The notes beneath the pieces were generated by a model that was given only the letters and a program-made list of their open reading frames with translations, searched no databases and had not been told where the DNA came from. 64,000 nucleotides of DNA from the NCBI RefSeq assembly GCF_002101965.1, contig NZ_LQQA01000017.1, forward strand, positions 62,001 through 126,000. The letters are read 5' to 3'. A program made the translations under genes and the position numbers. Of the stretch, positions 17,557-25,767 are shown piece by piece. The stretch's first letter is position 1. Each line of letters begins with the position of its first letter. The DNA is from Mycolicibacterium wolinskyi (lineage in GTDB: Bacteria; Actinomycetota; Actinomycetes; Mycobacteriales; Mycobacteriaceae).

Positions 17557-18291
17557 ATGTCCGTAGCCATACTCATCGCCATCACATTGCTCTGCATCAT
17601 GTGGAGCTTGTGGATCAGGCGAGTCACCTGGACCTGCCGGTGGGAGGTCGCCGCCACCCTCAACATCGCGCTTCAGGGGCTGGCCGTGCTGCTGATGTCG
17701 CCGTTCGCGTCGGAGACCGTCGGACAGCTGCTCTATCACCTCACGGGCAAGTGGAACGTCGAGGACTACATCGGCCACGACTGCTACATCGTCGCGGCAT
17801 CGGCGGTGGTCTACAACGCACTGGGCCGGCTGCAGGACGACTACGGGATGCAGCACTCGTTCAAGCAGTATGTCGAGCGCCCCGCCACGGTGTGCATCCC
17901 GTTGCTGCTCGCCGCGTTCACATTCGGGAACGGCGCGGCCGTGTACCGCCCGGACTTCTTCCAGGTGCCCACCGATTTCTGGCTCAACGTCTACTGGGCG
18001 CTGCTCTGCGGCATGCTCATCTATCTGCTGGGCTACGGTGTCCGCGCGATGCTGATCCTGCGCCGCGACCCCCGGTCCCGGCGGATCGCCAACATCTACC
18101 TGTTCGCTTCGGTCAGCGGCATTCTCGCGTGCGTCGTGCGGATCGTCACCGCGTTCGTGCCGCAATTGCAGCCCATCGAGAACGGCCGCATGGTGTGGCT
18201 GTTCGCGTGCACGTGCGGCGCGGTCTTCGCGCTGTCCGCCGCGCACTCGTGGCGGTTGAAGACACGGGTCTTCACCGACGCGAGGCGGTGA
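17557..18291 (+). CDS. Multi-pass membrane protein paired with the HTH regulator
   Basis: A 244-residue integral membrane protein with about six to seven hydrophobic segments (for example SVAILIAITLLCIMWSLWI and YWALLCGMLIYLLGYGV). It resembles the actinobacterial membrane proteins that commonly sit beside a small HTH gene (the MAB_1135c-like group). Conserved-looking polar positions include GHDCYIVAASAVVYNALGRL and the final basic tail. No transporter or enzyme motif is recognised. It could be the sensor or modulator of the upstream regulator; that is inference from pairing alone. Confidence 0.72.
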   Translation: MSVAILIAITLLCIMWSLWIRRVTWTCRWEVAATLNIALQGLAVLLMSPFASETVGQLLYHLTGKWNVEDYIGHDCYIVAASAVVYNALGRLQDDYGMQHSFKQYVERPATVCIPLLLAAFTFGNGAAVYRPDFFQVPTDFWLNVYWALLCGMLIYLLGYGVRAMLILRRDPRSRRIANIYLFASVSGILACVVRIVTAFVPQLQPIENGRMVWLFACTCGAVFALSAAHSWRLKTRVFTDARR

Positions 18292-18354
18292 GCGCAGCGG
18301 CCGAACCGCCACGTTGACCCTCGTCGGGGCATGTGCGTGTGTGACGATCATCGG

Positions 18355-18996
18355 GTGTCGACGAATCTGACGAAGATTGCCGTGGTGGGCTTGCTCATGG
18401 CCGGTCTCACCGCGAATCAGCCGTCGGCGCATGCGGATTCATGTCCCGAGGTCGAGGTCGTGTTCGCCAGGGGCACCGGCGCACCGCCCGGCATCGGCGT
18501 GGTCGGGCAGGCCTTCGTCGATTCCCTGAGAGCGACCGCACCGACGAAGACGATCGGGGTGTATGCAGTGAACTACCCCGCAGGAATCGACTTCGGCAAC
18601 TCTTCCACGTTGGGCGCGAACGACGTGAACGCACACCTGCAGACGATGGTCGTCGATTGTCCAGGAACGGAATTCGTCCTCGCCGGCTTCTCGCAGGGGG
18701 CGAACGTCATCGAACTCGTCACCGGTACCGAAGGCGCCGCCTGGGGGTATGCGGCGCCCTTGCCCCCGGCCGTCGCCGATCGCGTCGCGGCGGTCGCGCT
18801 GTTCGGCAACCCGGCCCGGAAATCCGGGAGAGCTTCGTTCACGCAGACGAACTCGCGCTACGGAGACAAGAGCATCGACCTGTGCGCCATCGGCGACCCC
18901 GTGTGCTCGAATGGCGTCAACCTGCCGGTGCACGGCGCGTACGTCCAGATCGGGGCGACGGCCGAAGCCGCCTCGTTCGTCGCCGGCCACCTGTAG
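18355..18996 (+). CDS. Cutinase-family secreted esterase (Culp)
   Basis: A 213-residue serine esterase of the cutinase-like protein family. A signal peptide (VGLLMAGLTANQPSAHA) ends before DSCPEVEVVFARGTG. The nucleophile lies in AGFSQGANV, the Asp/Cys box is DLCAIGDPVC and the His is in VHGAYVQ; four cysteines fit the two family disulfides. GTG 18355 is chosen because it starts just before the signal peptide; an ATG eight codons upstream is possible. Mycobacterial members hydrolyse lipid esters outside the cell. It is 90 bases upstream of the acyl-AMP ligase on the same strand, so it could act on the island's trehalose lipid, but this is only a positional argument. Confidence 0.9.
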   Translation: MSTNLTKIAVVGLLMAGLTANQPSAHADSCPEVEVVFARGTGAPPGIGVVGQAFVDSLRATAPTKTIGVYAVNYPAGIDFGNSSTLGANDVNAHLQTMVVDCPGTEFVLAGFSQGANVIELVTGTEGAAWGYAAPLPPAVADRVAAVALFGNPARKSGRASFTQTNSRYGDKSIDLCAIGDPVCSNGVNLPVHGAYVQIGATAEAASFVAGHL

Positions 18997-19086
18997 TACG
19001 CCACCTGCACATTGGCAACCGGTAAGCTCCGATGTGCCTATGCCCGGCCGGTCAGTTTCCGGGCAGGAGTTTTCGAGAGGGCGCCC

Positions 19087-20817
19087 ATGAGCCAGTCATC
19101 CATCCCCGCCGTGTTGCGTGAGCGGGCGAGTCTCCAACCCAACGACATCGCCTTCACATTCGTGGACTACGAGCAGGATTGGAATGGCGTCGAGCTCACA
19201 CTGACCTGGGCCGAGCTGTACCGACGGACCCTGAACCTGGCCCAGGAACTCGGGGCCAACGCCACTGCCGGCGACCGTGCGGTGATCCTGGCACCCCAGA
19301 GCCTCGAATACCTGATCGCGTTTCTGGCGTCGCTCGAAGCCGGCATCATCGCGGTGCCGCTCTCGGTGCCGCACGGTGGAGCCCACGACGAGCGCACCAC
19401 CTCGGTTCTCGACGACACGTCCCCGGCCATCGTCCTGACCACGTCGGCGGTGTCGGCGACCGTCCGCGAATACGCGAACGCGAACGGCAATCGGCCCGTC
19501 GTGATCGAAGTGGACGCTCTCGACCTCGACAAGAAAGGGGCGCGCCCCGCTCGCGTGCGGCGTCCCGAGATCGCCTATCTGCAGTACACATCGGGATCGA
19601 CGCGGCGCCCCGCTGGTGTCGAGATCTCACACGGCAACCTGTCGGCCAACTTCGAGCAGATGATGGCCGGATTCTTCGGCGACCACGGCAACGTCGCGCC
19701 TGCCGACACCACGTTCGTGTCGTGGTTGCCCTTCTACCACGACATGGGACTGATGCTCGGCATCTGCGTGCCCATCCTCGGCGGCATCCGGACGGTGCTG
19801 ACCAGCCCGGTCGCGTTCCTGCAGCGACCGGCGCGATGGATGCAACTGCTGGCCAGTCATTCCCGAACCGTCTCGGCCGGACCGAATTTCGCGTTCGAAC
19901 TCGCGCTCGGACGCACCTCGGACGAGGACATGGCCGGTCTCGACCTCGGCCATGTGATGTATCTGCTGAGCGGCGCGGAACGGGTGCACGCGGCGACCGT
20001 GCGGCGGTTCACCGAACGCTTCGCCCCGCTGAACTTCCCCGCCGCGGCCATCCAACCGTCATACGGTCTTGCCGAGGCGGTGGTATACGTCGCGACGCGT
20101 GTACCGAGTGAACCGCCACGCATCACGAACTTCGATGCGGACAAGTTGTCGGCAGGTCAGGCGGTTCCCACCGAAAATTCAAGTGGCAGCCCGCTTGTCG
20201 CCTATGGATTGCCCGCATCGCCCATCGTGCGTGTCGTCGACCCGGACACCCGGGCCGAGCGGCCGGATGGCGCCACAGGTGAGATCTGGGTGCACGGCAA
20301 CAATGTCGCACTGGGCTATTGGCAGCGCCCCGAGGACAGTGACCGCGTATTCCGGGCCACGATCGACAACCCCTCAGAAGGGACGCCCGCCGGCCCGTGG
20401 CTGCGCACCGGTGATCTGGGCTTCATCGCGGACGGCGAGCTCTACATCATGGGGCGCATCAAGGATCTGCTGATCGTGTACGGCCGCAACCACTCCCCCG
20501 ACGACATCGAGGCTACCGTGCAGGAGATCAGCCGGGGCCGGGTGGCAGCCATATCGGTACCGGATGACCGGACCGAACGTCTGGTCGTGATCATCGAACA
20601 CAAGAAGCGCGGCGACTCCGAAGAGGAAGCCCTGCAGCGCCTCGATTCGGTGAAACGCGATGTCACATCGGCGATTTCCAAATCACACGGGCTCAAGGTC
20701 ACCGACCTGGTGATGGTCCCGCCCGGCTCGATCCCGATCACGACAAGCGGCAAGGTGCGGCGGGCGTCCTGCGTCGAGCAGTACCGCCAGGATCAGTTCG
20801 CCCGCCTGGACGCCTGA
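19087..20817 (+). CDS. fadD23: Fatty-acyl-AMP ligase, FadD23-like
   Basis: A 576-residue adenylating enzyme that activates long-chain fatty acids as acyl-AMP and hands them to a polyketide synthase. The AMP-binding signature is YLQYTSGSTRRPAGVEISHG, with FVSWLPFYHDMGLMLG, SYGLAEAVVYV, and LRTGDLGFIADGELYIMGR followed by KDLLIVYGRNHSPDDIE typical of FAAL-type FadD proteins. Length is close to FadD23 of M. tuberculosis (584). ATG 19087 is preceded by GAGAGGG. Its stop lies one base from the stop of the convergent papA2. In M. tuberculosis fadD23 lies beside pks2; here it sits at the other end of the block. Confidence 0.88.
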   Translation: MSQSSIPAVLRERASLQPNDIAFTFVDYEQDWNGVELTLTWAELYRRTLNLAQELGANATAGDRAVILAPQSLEYLIAFLASLEAGIIAVPLSVPHGGAHDERTTSVLDDTSPAIVLTTSAVSATVREYANANGNRPVVIEVDALDLDKKGARPARVRRPEIAYLQYTSGSTRRPAGVEISHGNLSANFEQMMAGFFGDHGNVAPADTTFVSWLPFYHDMGLMLGICVPILGGIRTVLTSPVAFLQRPARWMQLLASHSRTVSAGPNFAFELALGRTSDEDMAGLDLGHVMYLLSGAERVHAATVRRFTERFAPLNFPAAAIQPSYGLAEAVVYVATRVPSEPPRITNFDADKLSAGQAVPTENSSGSPLVAYGLPASPIVRVVDPDTRAERPDGATGEIWVHGNNVALGYWQRPEDSDRVFRATIDNPSEGTPAGPWLRTGDLGFIADGELYIMGRIKDLLIVYGRNHSPDDIEATVQEISRGRVAAISVPDDRTERLVVIIEHKKRGDSEEEALQRLDSVKRDVTSAISKSHGLKVTDLVMVPPGSIPITTSGKVRRASCVEQYRQDQFARLDA

Positions 20818-20818
20818 G

Positions 20819-22237
20819 CTATACCGCGACGTTCTGCGCGTATGCCGCGGTCGGGCGACCGTCGGCGACGCGGGCGTACACCGATCGCATGGTCTCGATG
20901 AACTGACCGACCGACTTCCGCGCCGCGGAGTTACCCGGGAACAGCGCTGTCACCACGGTCTCGTGCTTGAGCCGGGTCACCCACATCGAAACCTGATGCG
21001 ACGCACGGCCTTCGTTGTAGATCTGAAAGTTCAGATCCGAGCTCGCGACCGTCGACAGCGGCGCCACACTGGCATCAAGGAACGACATCACGAAGTTGCC
21101 CGGCCGCGGGCTCTTGATACCCCGATTCGGCGGCGCCAGCTGCATGACCCGGTCGAAGGGCACCTTGGCGAGGTAGGTGCCCGTATCGAACGATTCCTGC
21201 GCTGCCTGTGCGGCTTCGGGGAATGACATCGACGGCATCGGGACGCTGACCGGGACGAGGCCGGTGAACCAGCCGGTGGTGACGAGCTCGGTCGGGGTCG
21301 TCCGTGTGTCGGTCGGTGTGATGACATGAAAAGCATCCGCGCCGGTGAGTTCTTGCGTGGCCAGGCCCGCGCATGCGAACACCCCGCCGCTGAAGCGGGC
21401 ACCGCCTGCCACACAAGCGGATTCGAAGCGTTCGGTCTGGCGCGAGTCGAGCACCGAGACGGTCATCGTGTCACCGTCGCACGGCACAGACAGATCGCCG
21501 AGCGGTAAGGGGAAGGCAGGCAAGGTGCCGTCGTTGTCGGCGGCGAAGTCGATCCACGCGCGGATCTCGGGCGAATCCGGGGTGAGTCCTGCGGTGTACT
21601 CGCGTTGCTGCAGGCAGTACTCCTCATAGCTGCCCGCCTGCGGCAACTGCACAGGTGCCGCACCCTGGACCAGCGCGCCGTACATCATGTAGATCTCACC
21701 GAACAGAACGCCCATGATCATCGGATCGATGTACAGGTGAGCGATGCTCGCGTAGAAGGTGAAGTGGTCCTTGCGCTGGATCACCCCGAAGCGGAAGCCG
21801 TCCCAGTGCCGCGGATCGGGTGTGGTGAGGATGTGCTCGCGTAATTCGGCGGGACTCAATTCGCCGTGCCGCTGCGGTGCCACGGCGATGTCCGCAGGGT
21901 CGGTGATGGTGTGGCGCACGATGTTGTCGGGGTCGTCGAACTCGAACCAGCTGCGATAGGTGTCATGGCGGCGCAGGTGGGCGTTCAGGACATAGGTCAT
22001 GGCCCGGACGTCACACTTGCCGGGTATGTCCCACGTGAAGATCATCAACCGGGACATGTCGAGTCCACGGGCCGCGTGGTCGGCGAAGCGGCGCAAGTGC
22101 TGGGTCTGCTGATAGCTGGGCGGCACGGGATTCACGGGGGCCTGCAGCGCTTTGGCGCAGGACGCCGGCGACGCATGCCAGCAGACGACAGAACCCCTGC
22201 TCGGCTCCCACTCGTCGATCGTCGCTATCCCGAACAC
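20819..22237 (-). CDS. papA2: Trehalose acyltransferase PapA2 (sulfolipid type)
   Basis: A 472-residue polyketide-associated acyltransferase. The condensation-type active site is HLYIDPMIMG, with HxxxD followed by proline, as remembered for M. tuberculosis PapA2 (HLCVDP), not the HxxxDG of most family members. The N-terminus (IDEWEPSRGSVVCWHASP), HLRRHDTYRSWFEFD, TTGWFTGLVPVSVPMPS and PRPGNFVMSFLDAS are closely similar to PapA2. In sulfolipid-1 synthesis this enzyme adds palmitoyl or stearoyl to trehalose-2-sulfate. It lies upstream of the sap-chp1 pair, as in M. tuberculosis, but separated from it by the sulfotransferase and a long intergenic region. Confidence 0.92.
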   Translation of the reverse strand: MFGIATIDEWEPSRGSVVCWHASPASCAKALQAPVNPVPPSYQQTQHLRRFADHAARGLDMSRLMIFTWDIPGKCDVRAMTYVLNAHLRRHDTYRSWFEFDDPDNIVRHTITDPADIAVAPQRHGELSPAELREHILTTPDPRHWDGFRFGVIQRKDHFTFYASIAHLYIDPMIMGVLFGEIYMMYGALVQGAAPVQLPQAGSYEEYCLQQREYTAGLTPDSPEIRAWIDFAADNDGTLPAFPLPLGDLSVPCDGDTMTVSVLDSRQTERFESACVAGGARFSGGVFACAGLATQELTGADAFHVITPTDTRTTPTELVTTGWFTGLVPVSVPMPSMSFPEAAQAAQESFDTGTYLAKVPFDRVMQLAPPNRGIKSPRPGNFVMSFLDASVAPLSTVASSDLNFQIYNEGRASHQVSMWVTRLKHETVVTALFPGNSAARKSVGQFIETMRSVYARVADGRPTAAYAQNVAV

Positions 22238-23540
22238 ACAGCCTCCTTCGAACAGGCGTTCAATCGAGCGACCCCTTGCCGGAAGATTCCGGCGCCCCCT
22301 TCATGCCGCGACAGGTCCACGACCACGCTTCGCTCCGCGCGCATCAGGCAGGGATCACCATCTCGCCATCTGACCGGCACATGCCGGCCGTTGCCTCTCC
22401 TGCCCTGGTTTTGCTTCCGGGGATTCACGCACGTCGTTGTGGCGCGAAGTTCTCACTGTGTCACACCTAACCAGAGGACCATAGGAATTGGGAGACTACC
22501 GGCTCATGCTTGCATCGATGTTACAAAACGCCGAACCGGCGAAAAGAGGAGACGTACGGGCCGAAGGGCGTTTGCCCGGCCGAAACCGGGAACTGACGTT
22601 TTCATGTTGGCGTTCCGATGATCTTGACGCTGATCACGTGGTCGGCCACCGCGCCCCCGGCGCGATTCAGGCAAAGCAAGGCTGTGAGCACGGGCGTTAC
22701 GGGAGAGCCCCAAGATTCCGACACACCCACTAATGGTGTCCGACATTGCCACGGACAAATCGCGCTATCGCGTGTCGGACGATCTAGTCACCCGTCGAAT
22801 CACAAATCGCCCGCCGATTTCGCCGAGCCGCGAATATGCCTCCGATATTCGTTTCCGAACGAGCGCATGACAATTCCGGCGTTGCAGTACATTGCCGGAT
22901 GATCAAATTCGCATTGGCGCGAGAATGCGCAATTGCGGTGGACAGCGGACCGCTGAGCAATTCCGGATGATTGATTCGGCATGCGGAGATGCCACGCGCG
23001 TACCAACCTCGTCAGCGGGCCGGACCGCGACGATGAAAAGTTTGCTCGCGCCTCGCCCCCAAAGGCTCCGCACGGCGTCAAGGGGCACACTGCCGCGGCG
23101 AGCGCTGTGCCAGATGATCCGGCCCTGCGGCGTCGAGCGCCGCTCACCGGCCCGCTCGCTTGTCGAGGGACCGCAAGGGAATTACTCACGCTGATTCCGT
23201 CTCCGGTGCGAAGATGATCAATGGCCGCCCGTTCGCGGAGAGCGCGCGTCGTTTGATCTAGAACGACGATTATGCGCATGCCGGAGTAACACTCCGAAGC
23301 CGCTGGTACCACCGTCGCGGCCGGGGCGGCCGCGTTCGGAGAATGGGCCACGGCAAGTCGCAAGAATGGTGAACCGAGCCGGCGTTTTATAACGTCTTCG
23401 TCAATTTATGCTTCGCACGCCTTCGCTAATGTGCGCAGCCAATCGGTGTGCCACAACCGTCCTGGCAACGCCCACAAGGCTTTCCGGCAAAGACCTGCCG
23501 GTGGCTGACACGAGACCCGCCTACACCGCGACCGATGCGA
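22238..23540. other. 1.3-kb intergenic region between papA2 and stf0, no gene recognised
   Basis: The stretch lies upstream of papA2 and downstream of stf0. It has several short open frames on both strands (the longest about 187 codons on the minus strand at 22800-23363), but none shows recognisable domains, a consistent codon bias or a ribosome-binding site. Base composition is visibly less GC-rich than the neighbouring genes. It must contain the papA2 promoter and may hold decayed gene remains or a non-coding RNA. I see no transposase fragment and no terminal repeats. Confidence 0.6.
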
Positions 23541-24344
23541 TCAGGTCGGCAGGCCATGCTTCGACGCATCGTCCCGGTAGAGGTTCGCCCACTCGTCGGA
23601 ACGCCGATCGGCTTTCCGCTCCAACGCCGGGCCGGGTGCCAGCTTTGGATCGAGACCCAACGCGGACATGATGGAACCCGCCACGCCGGTGAAGTCGCTG
23701 CACAGAACGGGATACGCGACTTCGATGGGCGTGATGCCCTCCTCGGCGAACCAGCTGCGCCAACCTTCCTCCTGCGCGCGCAGCATGCGCACCAGGTGAG
23801 CGATCGCCCCGGCGTGATATTGCGCGTGCGCGTCGCGGATGGGCTCCGGCCTGCCGCGCCACACCTTCGTCTGTACCGCGCGCCAGAAGGAAACCGCCTG
23901 TGAGACCACGTCCGGGCGATGAACATGGACGAACAAGGGCTCTTCGCCGATCACATCGCGAATCGCTGCTCGCAGCCCGTCTCCGGACCGATCCGGCAGA
24001 TCTTTGGCACGGTTGAGCAGCAACGGAGTCTGATTCCACATGAGCTTGCCGCCCCAAACACCGTTCGGAGTCCGGCCCACGGTGCGGACGTACTCGCGCC
24101 AAATCTGCGCTGGGGCAAGGTCTGGCGTTCCCGGATCGAACGGGTCGAGCAGGCGCAGTATCGACTCATCCTCGACGCCGGCGAACCACTCCCGCGGCTG
24201 AGGAGCCCGGCTCGTCCACGGCTGGTATTGGAAGAACTCCTCGGGTTTTCCGGCAAGTCCTGTCGAGCGCAGTGATTCGACCAGCAGGGTGCTGCCGCTG
24301 CGCTGGGACGCCAGCACGAGATATGACGACGGCTTAGGCGCCAC
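23541..24344 (-). CDS. stf0: Trehalose 2-sulfotransferase (Stf0)
   Basis: A 267-residue PAPS-dependent sulfotransferase that makes trehalose-2-sulfate, the first dedicated step of sulfolipid synthesis. The PAPS-binding loop is LVLASQRSGSTLLVESLR; the general base corresponding to Glu36 of M. smegmatis Stf0 is the second glutamate of KPEEFFQY. TVGRTPNGVWGGKLMWNQTP, HRPDVVSQAVSFWRAVQT and VWRGRPEP match Stf0 throughout. GTG 24344 gives the M. smegmatis Stf0 length; an ATG at 24386 would add 14 residues. It is located inside the lipid cluster, divergent from sap, whereas in M. tuberculosis it is unlinked to the other sulfolipid genes. Confidence 0.95.
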   Translation of the reverse strand: MAPKPSSYLVLASQRSGSTLLVESLRSTGLAGKPEEFFQYQPWTSRAPQPREWFAGVEDESILRLLDPFDPGTPDLAPAQIWREYVRTVGRTPNGVWGGKLMWNQTPLLLNRAKDLPDRSGDGLRAAIRDVIGEEPLFVHVHRPDVVSQAVSFWRAVQTKVWRGRPEPIRDAHAQYHAGAIAHLVRMLRAQEEGWRSWFAEEGITPIEVAYPVLCSDFTGVAGSIMSALGLDPKLAPGPALERKADRRSDEWANLYRDDASKHGLPT

Positions 24345-24838
24345 GTCAAACCGCCGCGACGGGGCGTCCGATGGCCGGCGTTCCACGTCGGCGCGGCTTC
24401 ACATTTCGATGGCGACGTGAACGTTCGCCGTCATCATCGACGCGCGGTATGCGCAGGTCTTCGCCGAACATTCGTCTCCTTCGCCTGCTGCACCGTGCGC
24501 GATTCCCCCCGGAAAGCGCGACCGACGGACCTCAAATCAGTACCCTAGGCCAGCAACCAGATTCTCGCCTATACCCAAAACACTTGAACCGGTCTTCGCG
24601 ACGCGTTTCATCGCCGTTGCGTCGGCATCGCAACGAATTCGAGGTTGTCCGAACAACTTCCGCCATGACCGGGATGCGCGCACACGCTGGACAAACCATT
24701 CCAGGGCAGACCCCACGCGCGCCTACGGCGTCGTCATGCGGGTGCGAGACCCGCAAACTGCGGTGGGATACGCAGTTTCATTCGGCCCATGCGGCAACAT
24801 GGCGCAGCCACTCGACGCGAGGGGTACGGTGCTTGGTC
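24345..24838. other. Divergent stf0-sap intergenic region with inverted repeats
   Basis: About 490 bases with no supported gene, carrying the divergent promoters of stf0 (minus) and sap-chp1 (plus). Two inverted repeats are visible: CGTTGCG/CGCAACG with a 7-base spacer at 24615-24635, and GTTGT/ACAAC around CCGA at 24644-24657. They are close together near the middle of the gap, where a regulator of both genes would be expected. The open frame that runs through most of this region into sap has no protein-like conservation. Confidence 0.55.
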
Positions 24839-25552
24839 ATGTGGGCAACCGTGTTGGTCATGGCCTTCGCGGTGATCGTCGAACCCATCCGGATCGGACT
24901 CGCGGTCCTGATGCTCAATCGGCCGCGCCCGCTGCTGCAACTGCTGGCGTTCCTGTGCGGCGGATTCACCATGGGCATGGGCGTCGGCCTCATCGTGTTG
25001 TTCGTCCTCCGTTCCACGCCGCTGGCATCAGGACGTTTCACCGTCCCGTCGGTACAGATCACCGTCGGCATCGTCGCCCTTGTCATCGCGGTGGCACTGG
25101 CCACCGACATCTCTATGCGCGGGCTGCGCAGGCGCCCGGCACGGGCCTCGGCCGGCCCCGGACCAACCGCGTACGACGAGGATCCACCGCGGCGGCGCAA
25201 TCGGCTGTCGACCCGTATGCGCTCGATCCTCGGGGGCGACTCGCTGTGGGTCGCATGGGTGAGCGGCCTCGGAACCGCTTTGCCCTCAGCCAATTTCATG
25301 GGCGCGATGGCGGTGATCCTGGCTTCCGGGGAGGCGCCGATCGCCCAGGCGCAGGCATTGCTGCTGTTCAACGTCGTTGCGTTCACGTTGGTCGAGATTC
25401 CGCTGATCGGATACATCGCCGCGCCCAAGAGAACTCAAGCCCTGCTGTCGGCTTTTCACGAGTGGTTACAGAACCGACCGCGGCGCGACATGGCCATAGT
25501 CGTTGCCGCGGGAGGATGCCTGATGCTCGCGATCGGGCTTGCGCACATGTGA
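24839..25552 (+). CDS. sap: Sulfolipid-addressing membrane protein Sap (Gap family)
   Basis: A 237-residue integral membrane protein with about six spans, similar in length and N-terminus to Sap (Rv3821), which helps move sulfolipid precursors across the membrane together with MmpL8. The opening MWATVLVMAFAVIVEPIRIG and RPRPLLQLLAFLCGGF, and SLWVAWVSGLGTALPSANF are family segments shared with the Gap proteins of the GPL pathway. ATG 24839 is chosen over a long upstream extension without conservation. chp1 follows 215 bases downstream on the same strand. Confidence 0.9.
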   Translation: MWATVLVMAFAVIVEPIRIGLAVLMLNRPRPLLQLLAFLCGGFTMGMGVGLIVLFVLRSTPLASGRFTVPSVQITVGIVALVIAVALATDISMRGLRRRPARASAGPGPTAYDEDPPRRRNRLSTRMRSILGGDSLWVAWVSGLGTALPSANFMGAMAVILASGEAPIAQAQALLLFNVVAFTLVEIPLIGYIAAPKRTQALLSAFHEWLQNRPRRDMAIVVAAGGCLMLAIGLAHM

Positions 25553-25767
25553 CAGCGTTGGCCCGATCCCGGCCACAGCGTCAACGGATTTGCTGCAATC
25601 GCGGATACCGAACGCATTCCCGGTGCGATCCGGGCGACCCGCTCCGCTTACGCCCACAAGGGCACATCCGATGACAAACGGGGCTCGATCCTGCCGACGA
25701 CACGGGTTACGATCACAAGGATGCAAATTTGCCGGGCGATCGCTCTTGCCCACCGTCAGGAGGACGC
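25553..25767. other. sap-chp1 intergenic gap
   Basis: A 215-base gap between two co-directional genes with no supported open frame. It is longer than usual inside an operon, so chp1 may have its own promoter; the strong ribosome-binding site (AGGAGGA, 25758-25764) supports efficient separate translation. No clear terminator hairpin is seen. Confidence 0.5.

Noticed and set aside
22800..23363. 187-codon minus-strand frame in the papA2-stf0 gap
   Set aside because: No domain, no conserved-looking segments, no start signals; kept only as part of an unassigned region.
24371..24838. 156-residue upstream extension of sap
   Set aside because: Lacks protein-like conservation and would exceed the normal Sap length; ATG 24839 gives 237 residues.
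22238..24838. Insertion sequence or prophage remnant
   Set aside because: Considered because of low GC and gaps, but no transposase or integrase fragment, terminal repeat or tRNA gene is visible.
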